Assembly (NCBI GenBank): GCA_964450865.1
Contig: CAYVHB010000001.1
Coordinates: 129,249 to 193,248 of the forward strand
Direction of reading: 5' to 3'
DNA length: 64,000 bases
Source of the DNA: CAYVHB01 sp964450865
GTDB lineage: Bacteria > Bacillota > Clostridia > Saccharofermentanales > UBA5734
Position numbers and translations under genes: made by a program. Below are positions 33,426 to 42,839 of the stretch, one piece after another. How positions within the stretch are numbered: the first letter of the stretch is position 1; every line of letters begins with the position of its first letter. Below the pieces are notes generated by a model. That model had not been told where the DNA came from. It made no database searches and saw only the letters and a program-made list of their open reading frames with translations.

Positions 33426-34634
33426 TCAGCGGGCGTACGCGGCATCGGGACGCCGGGTTGCCTGGCGGGCTGTTTCGGAGGCTGTGATCAATAATTGCTC
33501 GAGCGCCAGCCGTTCCGGCATCTGGCCGGTCTTGACCAGCAGATCAGTTTCACAGTATAGATTGTGAATGGCTTCAAGCTGGTTCATGTTGAAGTATCTG
33601 GCCTGCTGGATCAGGCGGCTGGCAACAAAGGGCATAACCTTCAACTGGGTGGCGATGACATCCGCCCGGCCCCATTCAAGCGCGCAAATCAACTGGCGAA
33701 AATGGCGGCCCAGCATAAAAGCCGTCAATTGAACCGGCTGTTTCTGGCCGATCAGCCGGTCCAGCAATTCGAGGGCCTTGCCGGTCTGGCCACTGGAAAT
33801 GGCATCCGTCAGATCAAAAATGCTGCCGCGCAAATCCGGAATGCAGAGCAGATCGATCAGGGCTGGATCAATATGCTGACCCTGCGTATAGGCAAGATAT
33901 AGAAACAGCTTGTTCAGCTCCTGCCAGATCAGCTGCATGCTGGCCTCACAGCGATCAACGAGGCTCTCGGCCGCCAGGCCATCGATCGTCAGCTGGCGCT
34001 GCCGGCACTCAGCCTCAACCCACTGGCGCAACAGGCGCGGCTGCTCAAGACTGATCTCCGCCAGGACCCCCTTGCTTTCAACGGCGCTGACCAGCTGGCG
34101 CAGGCGACGATCAACTTTTTCCTCGACAAAAACCAGGCAGGTGGAGTCTGGAACATTGCTGATGATTTGCTGCAAGACCTGCTGGCGGTTCTTGCCGGCA
34201 TTCTGGTCACCGGCATTGTCTGGTTCCTGGCCAGTCTCTTCGCCGGATTCAGAAGTGCCATCTGTTTCCGGCTCATTCAGATTGCCCGCGGACCCATTCA
34301 AGCCGGCCGGCTTGCGATTGCCCATGGTAAACAGATTGCTATGCCGGACAATGACCAGCTTGTGACGTGACAGGAACGGCAAGGTCATGACCTCGGCCCG
34401 CAGCCTGCCCAAATCAAGACGGTTCGACTGGCCGCCCGCATCAAGCACCACTTTATCAAGACCTTCACAGCCGGGGCTGATCAGCAGGCTGGCCAGGCTG
34501 TCGACCAACCGGCCAATCAGGAACGTCTCCTCGCCATATAAGACATAGACAGCCTGGCTCTGCCCGGCCCGCAAAGCGGCTTTGATCTCCTTGTAGCCAA
34601 TCCGGCTGGCTGAGTCTGTCTTTGATTTAGCCAT
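33426..34634 (-). CDS. holA: DNA polymerase III delta subunit
   Basis: A 402-aa clamp-loader subunit. Motifs: VYVLYGEETFLIGRLVDSL near the start, RHKLVIVRHSNLF, VFVEEKVDRRLRQL, the WVEAECRQRQLTI helix region and C-terminal collar domain (LTAFMLGRHFRQL). Clamp loader delta opens the beta clamp. An extra acidic, Asn/Gly/Glu-rich insertion lies at about residues 105-150, making it longer than usual (about 340 aa). It follows comEC after 5 bases, the common comEC-holA order in Bacillota. Confidence 0.92.
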   Translation of the reverse strand: MAKSKTDSASRIGYKEIKAALRAGQSQAVYVLYGEETFLIGRLVDSLASLLISPGCEGLDKVVLDAGGQSNRLDLGRLRAEVMTLPFLSRHKLVIVRHSNLFTMGNRKPAGLNGSAGNLNEPETDGTSESGEETGQEPDNAGDQNAGKNRQQVLQQIISNVPDSTCLVFVEEKVDRRLRQLVSAVESKGVLAEISLEQPRLLRQWVEAECRQRQLTIDGLAAESLVDRCEASMQLIWQELNKLFLYLAYTQGQHIDPALIDLLCIPDLRGSIFDLTDAISSGQTGKALELLDRLIGQKQPVQLTAFMLGRHFRQLICALEWGRADVIATQLKVMPFVASRLIQQARYFNMNQLEAIHNLYCETDLLVKTGQMPERLALEQLLITASETARQATRRPDAAYAR

Positions 34635-34639
34635 ATTGG

Positions 34640-37351
34640 TTATTCCTCTGCAATTCTGAGATTTCCCTTGAACACTTCCACCAGCAGGGCCCCCTGTCGA
34701 TCTGTACGATAGACCGGACAGCCCAGGCGAACCAGGCGGTCCAGCAACTCAGCAGCCGGGTGGCCATACTGGTTTGGCCCGACACTGATCAGGGCCAGGC
34801 GCGGCTGCACAACCTGTAGAAAATCCCATAGCGTCGTCTGGCCAGAACCGTGATGGGCAACTTTCAGGACCGCAGCCGGCGATATCAGTCCTTCGGCCAG
34901 TAAAGCCCGCTCGGTTCCCGGTGTCATGTCCGATAGCATCAGGAGTGTTATCCCCTGCAGTTGCAGCCGGAAATGCAAGGCCTGCTCATTCGCATCGTCA
35001 GCTGTCAGCGCGGGGGCGGGGGCCATGACAGTTAAAGAATCAACTGCCGGACCAGCTGCAACCGGATGGATGGCATTTTCCCGACCAGCTGCGGCCGGAT
35101 GCACAGCATTTGCCGTCACGACCGGAGCGGTTTTGACTGGCAGGTTATCGGCCGGACTGGCAAGTCCGTTCATCCCGGCGTTTGAAGCGTCTGGTGATGA
35201 TCCGTTCGTTTGTGTCATTGAACCATCCGTTTTGCCAAGGCAGTTCAGCAAAATTGTATCATCTTTTTGCAGACGTTGCACAATGAGTTCTTGCTGGGCC
35301 GCCAGATGCAGCAGTTGCTGGCTGTAGTCATCCGAATCGTCCATGGGCAAGGCCAGTCGCCTGATCCGGCCGGCGGCCATCACTTCCACCAGACCCCCTG
35401 CGTGGTCCTGATGGCCGTGGCTGGCAATTGCCAGGTCAATCCGCATGATGCCAAGGGCATCCAGGGCCGGCAGAACAACCGACCAGCCCATACCAGATTT
35501 GCCACCATCAATCAGAATCGTCTGACCGCTGCGGGTCTTCAGCAAGGTTGCGTCGCCCTGCCCGACCGCCAGTATCCATACCTGGTCCGGATGCGGCTGG
35601 ATGAACTGCCAGCCAGCCAGGCCAACACCCAGGCCAAGCAAGGCCAGGCAACCGCGGGTCAGGTGTACACGCAGCTTGCGATTGGCCGGCGGCCGCAACA
35701 ACCGCCAGACAGCCAGGAAAAGGCCAGCCAGCAGGAACAGATTCAGCCAGATGAGCGGCCATCGGCCAATCTGCCAGCGTGAAAACCATATTGCCAGCTG
35801 CTCAAGCCAGAACAGGGCTCCTTGCAGCGGGCGGCCGAGCAAGGCCCAGATGCCGGTCAGGGCTACATGGATACCAGCAAATAACGGCACCCTGACCAGC
35901 AACTGCCCTGCCAGAACCAGCGGCAACAGCAGGGCGGCATATAAAGTTAACCATTCGGTCAGCGGCAAAGCAGGCACATTGGCCAGCAGGCCGACCAGGG
36001 AAATCTCCCGGCCAAGCCAGCTGGTCAAAGGCAGCACAACGCCCTGCACACCCAGGTTCTGACTCGCCAGTTCAATCAGCCATTCTGGCGCGTGGGGCCA
36101 GCGTCGCCGCAAGCGGGCGCCCAGCGGCTCCGGGATGATCAGCAAGCCACCCGTTGCAGCCATGGAAAGCCAGAAGCTGGTGCCGATTAAGGCCAGCGGT
36201 TGCCAAATCATGATCAGCAAGGCAGACAGGGCCAGGGTATTCAATGGATCAGCCCGACGATGCAGCAGACGGCCAACCTGGACGACCGCAGCCATCACAA
36301 TGGCCCGACTGACGCTGAGTTGCCAGCCTGTCAAACAGCCGAACAGAATCAAGGCCAGCAGCAGCAGGCTTTGCCGGATCGCGCGCTTGATTTTGAGGCG
36401 GCGCAGACAGAAAATCAGAGGCGACAGCCAAAAAGCAACATTGGCACCAGAGACAGCCGTGAGATGCATCAGCCCGGCCTTGCGGAACTGATAGGTCTGC
36501 AAATCGGACAACCGGCCTTTATCACCAAACAGAAGACTGGACAGCAAAGCGGCTTCCGGGGCCTCGACCAGCTCGATGGCGGCACGATAAAGGTAAGCAC
36601 GTGCTGCCTCGGACCAGCGGCTGAGTGACCAGCTGGGCGCTGCCCTCAGCACGCTCATTGATGCAGCACTGCTGACGCGCATTTTCAGATAAACCCCCTG
36701 CCCATGAAGCCACTGTTGCTCCGAAAATCCACCGGGATTCTGCGCGGACTGGGGCAGAATCCCGCGTCCCCGGGCACGGATTATGCTGCCGGCCTGTAAT
36801 TGGCTGGCCGGTCCGCTGACAGCCAGCCGGGCTCCCGAGGATGTCTGTACCAGCGCGGTGACCAGGTTCGCACTGCCTGACAGCCGGGCCAGCACCTGAC
36901 CTTCGATCTCAAAAAAGCGGCCATTCTGCAGCTGGGCCAGCCTCTCACCTGGCCAGACGATCAGCCAGATCCGGCATGCACTCAGAATAAAGACCGCGAT
37001 TATTGCCAGGCGCAACCAGGCTGGACGCCAGGCCAGGCGCCAGAGACACATCCCGGTCAACAACAGCCCAACCGGCATCAGTAACCAGCGCCAGTCCTGG
37101 CTATAGCCCAGTAAAGTGCCGAGCAGACCCGCACCGGTCAGCCAGAGCAGCGGTCGCCGGCTATCCACGACAACTGGCCGGGACCAAGGGCCGGACCGCA
37201 ACCTGCAGCGAAGCCAGGACCAGAGTGAGGACCAGAGGCAGAAACAAAACCGGGACCGTTGTCCGGACCTGTTACCGGGATCACGGACCGGGCTTAAGGA
37301 GGGATGTTGATCAGGATGAAAAACCCAGGGGCGCCGTCGATCCCGTTTCAT
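34640..37351 (-). CDS. comEC: ComEC/Rec2 family DNA-uptake channel protein
   Basis: A 903-aa membrane protein. Four or more hydrophobic helices at the N-terminus, an OB-fold-like segment, the competence core (LMHLTAVSGANVAFWLSPL, SRAIVMAAVVQVGRLLHRRADPLNTLALSALL) and a C-terminal metallo-beta-lactamase domain with SHGHQDHAGG and VAHHGS. It forms the inner membrane channel for single-stranded DNA in natural transformation. Within the last domain is an unusual insertion of about 90 residues rich in A, P, N, T and coded in part by a 33-base tandem repeat. ATG at 37351 has GGGGAGG 7 bases upstream; TTG at 37357 is the alternative. comEA, comF and pilus genes are not in the window. Confidence 0.93.
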   Translation of the reverse strand: MKRDRRRPWVFHPDQHPSLSPVRDPGNRSGQRSRFCFCLWSSLWSWLRCRLRSGPWSRPVVVDSRRPLLWLTGAGLLGTLLGYSQDWRWLLMPVGLLLTGMCLWRLAWRPAWLRLAIIAVFILSACRIWLIVWPGERLAQLQNGRFFEIEGQVLARLSGSANLVTALVQTSSGARLAVSGPASQLQAGSIIRARGRGILPQSAQNPGGFSEQQWLHGQGVYLKMRVSSAASMSVLRAAPSWSLSRWSEAARAYLYRAAIELVEAPEAALLSSLLFGDKGRLSDLQTYQFRKAGLMHLTAVSGANVAFWLSPLIFCLRRLKIKRAIRQSLLLLALILFGCLTGWQLSVSRAIVMAAVVQVGRLLHRRADPLNTLALSALLIMIWQPLALIGTSFWLSMAATGGLLIIPEPLGARLRRRWPHAPEWLIELASQNLGVQGVVLPLTSWLGREISLVGLLANVPALPLTEWLTLYAALLLPLVLAGQLLVRVPLFAGIHVALTGIWALLGRPLQGALFWLEQLAIWFSRWQIGRWPLIWLNLFLLAGLFLAVWRLLRPPANRKLRVHLTRGCLALLGLGVGLAGWQFIQPHPDQVWILAVGQGDATLLKTRSGQTILIDGGKSGMGWSVVLPALDALGIMRIDLAIASHGHQDHAGGLVEVMAAGRIRRLALPMDDSDDYSQQLLHLAAQQELIVQRLQKDDTILLNCLGKTDGSMTQTNGSSPDASNAGMNGLASPADNLPVKTAPVVTANAVHPAAAGRENAIHPVAAGPAVDSLTVMAPAPALTADDANEQALHFRLQLQGITLLMLSDMTPGTERALLAEGLISPAAVLKVAHHGSGQTTLWDFLQVVQPRLALISVGPNQYGHPAAELLDRLVRLGCPVYRTDRQGALLVEVFKGNLRIAEE
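35050..35115 (-). repeat. 33-base tandem repeat inside comEC
   Basis: Two consecutive 33-base units (35050-35082 and 35083-35115) beginning GACCAGCTGC on the plus strand and differing at several bases. They encode the AVHPAAAGREN/AIHPVAAGPA insertion within the metallo-beta-lactamase domain. Reading frame preserved. Confidence 0.75.
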
Positions 37352-37825
37352 GACCAAGCCTCCCCGTCGCCTGGATCATCGTAATCATGGGTCGGTCTTT
37401 ACGCTGATTCCAGTTGATAAATCCCACGGCAAGCCCCACAGGATCCTGATCTATTCTGGCAGGTTGAGCGGGTGATGACCAGTCACGATCGTTCGACATA
37501 ATTCTGCATTTTGCGACAAAAAAAGGACAGCATATAATAAAATAACAACATAATATTCAAATATAAATCTGATTTATGTTATTTTAGAATATTTTTTAAT
37601 TATTTTTCTTCAACTATATCAGACAATATTCTTATATCATATCAGACAATCGCCAGAAAATCCGGCTACAGCCAGACACACTTCTATTATCCGTCCTGAG
37701 CAGCAGCTTGCAGCATGACAGTCCTCTTTACCGCGGCACCATTCGGTATTCACCCCGGTCTCCAGCTGTTTCACGCTGTTGTAACTGTTCAAGGGACTTC
37801 GGCCAGGTACCGTCCGGCATTCATC
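37352..37825. other. AT-rich intergenic region between engB and comEC
   Basis: About 37500 to 37650 is extremely AT-rich. It holds a perfect 15-base palindrome ATAAATC-T-GATTTAT (37563-37577) and two copies of ATATCAGACAAT just beyond. Next to engB, at about 37735-37773 and 37808-37843, two imperfect copies of a segment containing TCTCCAGCTGTTTC occur about 73 bases apart; the second covers the engB stop, so the first looks like a decayed duplicate of the engB 3' end. No convincing gene, tRNA or terminator was found. Confidence 0.6.
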
Positions 37826-38428
37826 TCAATCTCCAGCTGTTTCCCCGATTTGCCCGGCAATCAGGGCCCGGAGTTCGGCAACACCCTGACGGGTCTGGGC
37901 CGAGAATGGCAGCAGCAATGCCGGATTATCCACATCCAGTGCCCTGGCAAGCAAAGCCACCTGTTTCTGCAGCTGGGTGCGTGACAATTTATCACATTTT
38001 GTCAAGATGACACGAAATGGCAAAGAACTGGCTGCCAGCCAGGCCAGCATCTGGTGATCAAGCTCGGATGGATCATGGCGAACATCCAGCAAATGCAAAA
38101 CCATGATAATGGGCCGATCGCTGGTCAGATAGGTATCAACCAGCGAAGAAAAACGCTCCCGGGCCTGGTGAGATACTCTGGCAAATCCATATCCTGGCAA
38201 ATCCGTCAGATACAAACGCTGATTGAGGTCAAAATAAACGACCAGGCGCGTCTTGCCTGGCGTATTACTGACTCTGGCCAGCTTATGCTGGTCAGCGAGG
38301 GCATTGATCAGAGACGATTTTCCAACATTAGAACGTCCTGACAAGACGACCTCCGGATGGCCATCCCGGGGACACTGGGCCAGATCAGCCGCGACCCCTT
38401 TGAATACCATTTTGCGAAAATAAAGCAT
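37826..38428 (-). CDS. engB: Ribosome biogenesis GTPase EngB/YsxC
   Basis: A 200-aa TRAFAC GTPase: G1 GRSNVGKS (residues 31-38), G2 NTPGKTR, G3 DLPGYGFA, G4 TKCDK, and a SAQT-type G5. The small single-domain form is YsxC, required for 50S subunit assembly in Bacillota. AAGGACC lies 9 bases before ATG 38428. No lon or clpX gene next to it, unlike in Bacillus. Confidence 0.95.
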   Translation of the reverse strand: MLYFRKMVFKGVAADLAQCPRDGHPEVVLSGRSNVGKSSLINALADQHKLARVSNTPGKTRLVVYFDLNQRLYLTDLPGYGFARVSHQARERFSSLVDTYLTSDRPIIMVLHLLDVRHDPSELDHQMLAWLAASSLPFRVILTKCDKLSRTQLQKQVALLARALDVDNPALLLPFSAQTRQGVAELRALIAGQIGETAGD

Positions 38429-38827
38429 ATTAAACGGTCCTTATCTCATGATTCGATTATAATCGTGGATGGTAAGCTGTCCTTATCCCATGATTCGACG
38501 ATAATCGTGTGTGGCAAGCGATTCCTGTCTCAATAAATTGATTCACTATCTCAACAATCCGATTTTAAAGCGGGTCCTTATTAATCAATCACTTTTTGAA
38601 TAGCAAACTTGCCAACCGGTTATCAGCTTCAGTTTGAACTTCAATGTGAATTTGATCTCAGTATAATCCTTAAGCCAGGGATCAGGCAGACAAGAATACA
38701 ATCCTTAAGCCAAAGATCATCCAAACAAGCGGGCATAATTTGCACAATTCGCTCAGTTCCAAATCAGGGTCAAATCGATTATAATGATCCCATCCTATTC
38801 TGTAAACAAGATCGGAGGATCGCTCTC
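38429..38827. other. Divergent intergenic region with tandem repeats between engB and prs
   Basis: 399 bases. Two 41-base direct repeats (38437-38477 and 38479-38519; about 85 percent alike by eye) each carry a TCGATTATAATCG-type motif; a third, shorter TCGATTATAAT is at 38775-38785 and supplies the likely -10 box (TATAAT 38780-38785) of the first prs gene, with only a poor -35 (TTCCAA). A second pair of repeats (AATCCTTAAGCCA, starts about 36 bases apart) lies at about 38665-38735. An in-frame extension of the prs start to 38609 covers these repeats and is thought non-coding. Confidence 0.6.
38437..38519. repeat. Two 41-base direct repeats upstream of engB and prs
   Basis: Copies at 38437-38477 and 38479-38519, beginning GTCCTTATC and ending GGYAAGC, each with a CGATTATAATCG-like palindrome. 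The first palindrome (38454-38465) is perfect and contains TATAAT on both strands. Confidence 0.7.
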
Positions 38828-40075
38828 GTGTCAGTACCGAGGCTGCCAGACGATACCAGCTACTACATTTATCACCCCTATGGTGACAATCCAATGCCCC
38901 CGATCGGTCCGGTTGGCCTGATCATGCACAATATTGACCCGGAGTTCGCCGACTCTGTCAACTATTATCTGCGCAACCGGCGAGCCAACGACATCTACAA
39001 ACATCCTGAACTGGCCCAGATCCCCGGTTTCATGCGCATCGACTATCGCATTCCCGTGTTGACACCCCGTTTTTCTTCGGGCGAAGGAAAAGCGATCCTG
39101 GAAAAGTCCGTACGGGGCCACGACCTCTTTATCATAACCGATGTGCTCAATTACGATACTTATTACAGCCGTTTCGGACAGGCCGTGTCCCTTAGTCCGG
39201 ACGAACATTACCAGGACCTGGTCCGGATCATCCTCGCCAACAGCGGCAATGCCCGCCGGATCAATATCATCATGCCCTATCTCTACGAGGGACGCCAGGA
39301 TCAGCGCAATACCCGCGAATCGCTCGACTGCGCCCACATGCTCCAGCATCTGTTCTCCCTGGGCATTTCCAACCTGCTGACCTTCGATGCCCATGACAGC
39401 CGCGTCGATAATTCAGTTCCCGCCTGCGGCCTGGAGAACCTGCCGACTTCCTATCAGCTGATCAAGGCCCTGATCAAGACCGTCCCGGACCTGAACGTCG
39501 ACGATCGTCATTTCATGGTCGTCAGCCCGGATGAGAATTCTATCAGCCGAGCCATTTATTATGCTTCGATGCTGGAAGTGCCAATGGGCATTGTATACCG
39601 GCTGCTGGATTACCAGAATGCGGTCGGCGGCCGTTACCAGACGATTGGCCATGAATACCTGGGCGAAGATGTGACCGGTCTCGATATCTTGATGGTTGAT
39701 GACATGATTGTCACCGGCAAGACCATGATCCGCGCCGCCCGCGATCTCAAGTCGCGCGGTGCAAAGCGCGTCTTCTGCGCTGCCAGTTTTGCCCAGTTCA
39801 CCAATGGGATCGATGCCATGAATGCAGCGCATGACGCAGGCATCATCGACAAGGTTTTCGCCACTGACCTGATCTATCGCAGCCCAGCCTTGCGCAAGGC
39901 GCCCTGGTTTGTGGATGTCAGCATGACCCGGTTTGTCGCCATGCTGGTCGACGCCATCAATCACGATGCTTCCCTGACCCGTCTGATGACCCCGACGGTC
40001 AAGATATCCAAGCTGCTCGACTTTTACCGCCGCAAACAGCGCGGCAGCCATGACCAGCCCGTACCCGGCACATGA
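38828..40075 (+). CDS. PRPP synthetase paralogue with altered catalytic loop (copy 1)
   Basis: A 415-aa protein of the long-form ribose-phosphate pyrophosphokinase family (two phosphoribosyltransferase folds: GRQDQRNTRESLDC, LLTFDAHDSRVDN, VVSPDENSISRA, PRPP loop VDDMIVTGKTM). The flexible loop that in active enzymes reads KRR reads RLL at residues 258-260 (VYRLLDYQNA), while copy 2 keeps KRR. This position carries the Lys and Arg that stabilise the transition state, so copy 1 is likely inactive or regulatory, in the way of eukaryotic PRPP synthetase-associated proteins (inference). GTG at 38828 has GGAGG about 10 bases upstream. Copy 2 follows after 60 bases, so they are probably cotranscribed. 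Confidence 0.85.
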   Translation: MSVPRLPDDTSYYIYHPYGDNPMPPIGPVGLIMHNIDPEFADSVNYYLRNRRANDIYKHPELAQIPGFMRIDYRIPVLTPRFSSGEGKAILEKSVRGHDLFIITDVLNYDTYYSRFGQAVSLSPDEHYQDLVRIILANSGNARRINIIMPYLYEGRQDQRNTRESLDCAHMLQHLFSLGISNLLTFDAHDSRVDNSVPACGLENLPTSYQLIKALIKTVPDLNVDDRHFMVVSPDENSISRAIYYASMLEVPMGIVYRLLDYQNAVGGRYQTIGHEYLGEDVTGLDILMVDDMIVTGKTMIRAARDLKSRGAKRVFCAASFAQFTNGIDAMNAAHDAGIIDKVFATDLIYRSPALRKAPWFVDVSMTRFVAMLVDAINHDASLTRLMTPTVKISKLLDFYRRKQRGSHDQPVPGT

Positions 40076-40135
40076 CCGGAACTGGGCTGTTGTTTTTATT
40101 CTGCACCCGCATTCATTTGAAAGGCAGGTTTATAC

Positions 40136-41356
40136 ATGGCTCTTGCCAAGGATTTGGACGACAAGAACTACTATATCTATGATCAGTATGGCAAAAACAC
40201 CATGCCGCCGGTCGGCCCGGTTGGCATCATTCCGCTGGCTGGCAGCGTTGATTTCACAGACAGCGTCAATTACTATCTGACGCGCCGCCGCACGGAGTAC
40301 CTGGAAAGTCTGCCAGGCGTCGAAAACGTCAATCCGGGTTTTATTCGCAAGGATTACCGGATCACGGTCAATAATTACCGCTTTTCATCTGGCGAGGGCA
40401 AGGCCGTGATCGCCAATACCGTCCGTGGTCACGATCTGTTTATCATCAGTGATGTGATGAACTATTCCTGCACTTACAAAATGCACGGCCTGATCAATCA
40501 CATGAGCCCGGATGACCATTACCAGGACCTCAAGCGGGTCATCCTAGCCATCAGCGGCAAAGCCCGCCGCATCAATGTCATCATGCCGTTCCTCTATGAG
40601 AGCCGCCAGCACAAGCGCAATACCCGCGAATCGCTTGACTGCGCCTATATGCTCGAGGAACTGTACGGGCTCGGGGTAAAAAACATCATAACCTTCGACG
40701 CCCACGACGACCGTGTTTCAAATGCCATCCCGACCAGCGGTTTTGAGAATATCCGTTCGGCCTACCAGATAATCAAATACCTGATCAATACCACGCCCGA
40801 TCTCAATATTTGCGGCGATAACATGATGGTCGTCAGCCCTGACGAAGGCGGCATATCGCGGGCCATGTATTATGCATCCATGCTTGGCGTACCCCTCGGA
40901 ACCTTCTACAAACGGCGCGATTATACCCGGATCATCAACGGGCGCAATCCGATCATTGCCCATGAATTTCTCGGCGATAAAGTGAGCGGCATGGATATCA
41001 TCGTCGTCGATGACATGATTTCTTCCGGGGATTCCGTGCTTGATATCGCCCGCGAACTGAAAAAACGTGAAGCCAACCGCATTTTCGTGGCGACAACCTT
41101 CGGCCTGTTCACCGACGGCGTCGAGCAATTCAACGAGGCCTATGAACAGGGCATCATTACCAAGGTTTTTGCCACCAATCTCATCTATCGGCGCCCCGAT
41201 CTGCTTGCTGCACCCTGGTTCCAGGATGTCAATATGGCTAAATTCGTCGCCCTGCTGATTGACGGCATCAATCACGACGCCTCCCTCGCCAGCCTGGTCA
41301 ATCCCACCGAAAAGATTCGCAGGCTGCTGGCCAAGTATCCATACTGTCCGACCTGA
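40136..41356 (+). CDS. prs: Ribose-phosphate pyrophosphokinase (PRPP synthetase, copy 2)
   Basis: A 406-aa enzyme: ribose-5-phosphate plus ATP to PRPP plus AMP, feeding purine, pyrimidine, His, Trp and NAD synthesis. Motifs: ESRQHKRNTRESLDCAYM, ITFDAHDDRVSNA (metal His), VVSPDEGG, catalytic loop KRRDYTRIINGR (K259, R260, R261), PRPP loop IVVDDMISSGDSVLDIA. It is about 90 residues longer than the Bacillus form (317 aa), mostly at the N-terminus, as in the long form of Clostridia. AAAGGCAGG lies before the ATG. Close paralogue of copy 1 throughout. Confidence 0.93.
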   Translation: MALAKDLDDKNYYIYDQYGKNTMPPVGPVGIIPLAGSVDFTDSVNYYLTRRRTEYLESLPGVENVNPGFIRKDYRITVNNYRFSSGEGKAVIANTVRGHDLFIISDVMNYSCTYKMHGLINHMSPDDHYQDLKRVILAISGKARRINVIMPFLYESRQHKRNTRESLDCAYMLEELYGLGVKNIITFDAHDDRVSNAIPTSGFENIRSAYQIIKYLINTTPDLNICGDNMMVVSPDEGGISRAMYYASMLGVPLGTFYKRRDYTRIINGRNPIIAHEFLGDKVSGMDIIVVDDMISSGDSVLDIARELKKREANRIFVATTFGLFTDGVEQFNEAYEQGIITKVFATNLIYRRPDLLAAPWFQDVNMAKFVALLIDGINHDASLASLVNPTEKIRRLLAKYPYCPT

Positions 41357-41523
41357 CTCCAACAGAGCCGACCGACCCACCGCCTGGCCGGCCGCCCGCA
41401 AATGCCCCCGGTCCGGTCCTGTCATGCTGCAGCCCGGCCACCCGGTCCGTCACGATTCCCTGCCTGTTCCCTGCCTGTTTACCATCTTGTCTGCATCTGC
41501 TGGAAAGGAAAAGGTAACGCTTC

Positions 41524-42717
41524 ATGCTTGAACTGTTTCAGGAAATATTCAACGGCGTTTTCTACTTCGGAACGACTGCCGGGCTGCGCTCGCTGGCCCT
41601 GTTTGCGATTGCCGGGATCCTGATTTACCTGGCTATCGCCAAAGATTATGAACCAGCCCTGCTGCTGCCGATCGGGTTTGGCGCGATCCTCGCGAACCTG
41701 CCACCCGTTCTCGAAGGCATGTCCGCCGTAATCGGCACAGAACTGGAACCTGGATTTCTCAAGATCCTGTTCAATGCCGGGATCGCCACCGAACTGTTCC
41801 CGATCCTCATTTTCATCGCCGTTGGCGCGATGATCGATTTCACCCCCTTGCTGAAGAATCCTTACATGATCTTTTTCGGAGCAGCCGCACAGTTCGGCAT
41901 TTTCACGACCTTCCTGCTGACCCTGGTTCTTCTGCCAGTCTTCGGCATAACCGGGGCTGACGCCATGCGCCTGGCCTCGGCTGTCGGTATCATCGGCGCC
42001 GCCGACGGTCCGACGACACTCTATGTTGCCAATCACTTCAATCTCAGGGAATACATGGGTCCGATTTCGGTTGCGGCCTACTCCTACATGTCGCTCGTGC
42101 CGATCATCCAGCCGCCGGTTATCAAACTTCTGACGACCCGCCAGGAGCGGATGATCCGCATGGAGTACCACGAAGACAAAGTAGCCCAGCCGGTCAAGAT
42201 CGTCTTCCCGATCGTGATCACCATAATTGCCGGCATTATCGTGCCGATGAGCGTGCCGCTGGTCGGTTCCCTGATGTTCGGCAACCTGATCCGCGAATGC
42301 GGCGTGCTGGAAAAGCTGTCCAAGGCCGCCCAGAACGAACTGTCCAACCTGGTGACGATCCTGCTCGGCCTGACCATCGGCTCGACCATGCTGGCTGATA
42401 AATTCCTGCAATGGGATACCGCGGCCATCATGTTGCTCGGCCTGTTTGCCTTCATCTTCGATACAGCCGGCGGGGTGCTCTTTGCCAAATTCCTGAATCT
42501 CTTCCTCAGGCGCAAGGTCAATCCGATGATCGGCGCGGCAGGCATCTCTGCCTTCCCGATGTCAGCCCGCGTTGTGCAGAAAATGGCCAAAGAAGAGGAT
42601 CCTACCAATTTCATCTTGATGCAGGCCATCAGCGCCAATGTCGCCGGCCAGCTCGGCTCCATCGTCGCCGGCGGCCTGGTCATCGCCCTGGTCACCATGC
42701 TGGCCGGCCGTTCCTGA
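41524..42717 (+). CDS. oadB: Sodium-translocating decarboxylase beta subunit (OadB/GcdB/MmdB)
   Basis: A 397-aa membrane protein with about nine helices. Family marks: DYEPALLLPIGFGAILANLP, GIIGAADGPTTLYVANHF (Na+-site Asp in the GAADGP loop), AYSYMSLVPIIQPP, and KFLNLFLRRKVNPMIGAAGISAFPMSARVVQ. It couples decarboxylation of a carboxybiotin donor to Na+ export. The alpha subunit and biotin carrier, which fix the substrate (oxaloacetate, methylmalonyl-CoA, glutaconyl-CoA), are not in this window. AAAGGT lies about 10 bases before the ATG. A short gamma-like gene follows. Confidence 0.93.
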   Translation: MLELFQEIFNGVFYFGTTAGLRSLALFAIAGILIYLAIAKDYEPALLLPIGFGAILANLPPVLEGMSAVIGTELEPGFLKILFNAGIATELFPILIFIAVGAMIDFTPLLKNPYMIFFGAAAQFGIFTTFLLTLVLLPVFGITGADAMRLASAVGIIGAADGPTTLYVANHFNLREYMGPISVAAYSYMSLVPIIQPPVIKLLTTRQERMIRMEYHEDKVAQPVKIVFPIVITIIAGIIVPMSVPLVGSLMFGNLIRECGVLEKLSKAAQNELSNLVTILLGLTIGSTMLADKFLQWDTAAIMLLGLFAFIFDTAGGVLFAKFLNLFLRRKVNPMIGAAGISAFPMSARVVQKMAKEEDPTNFILMQAISANVAGQLGSIVAGGLVIALVTMLAGRS

Positions 42718-42839
42718 GCATACAACCAGGGCCAGCCTGGCAACTGAAGCCACCCTGGCAGGCTGTCCTGAAAGTCAGAAACGATCCGGCCAGGCGCGCC
42801 TGGTTTAGTCCGATCATTTCGTAACAGGAGACATGGATT

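Noticed and set aside
37311..37499. 62-codon minus-strand frame overlapping the start of comEC
   Set aside because: No ribosome site, overlaps comEC in another frame, no family.
37520..37650. Replication origin
   Set aside because: AT-rich, but no DnaA-box cluster (TTATCCACA) and no dnaA/dnaN nearby.
38437..38519. CRISPR array
   Set aside because: Only two repeats, directly adjacent without spacers, and no cas genes.
38609..38827. N-terminal extension of prs copy 1
   Set aside because: Covers short repeats and the likely -10 box; a GTG with GGAGG gives the family N-terminus.
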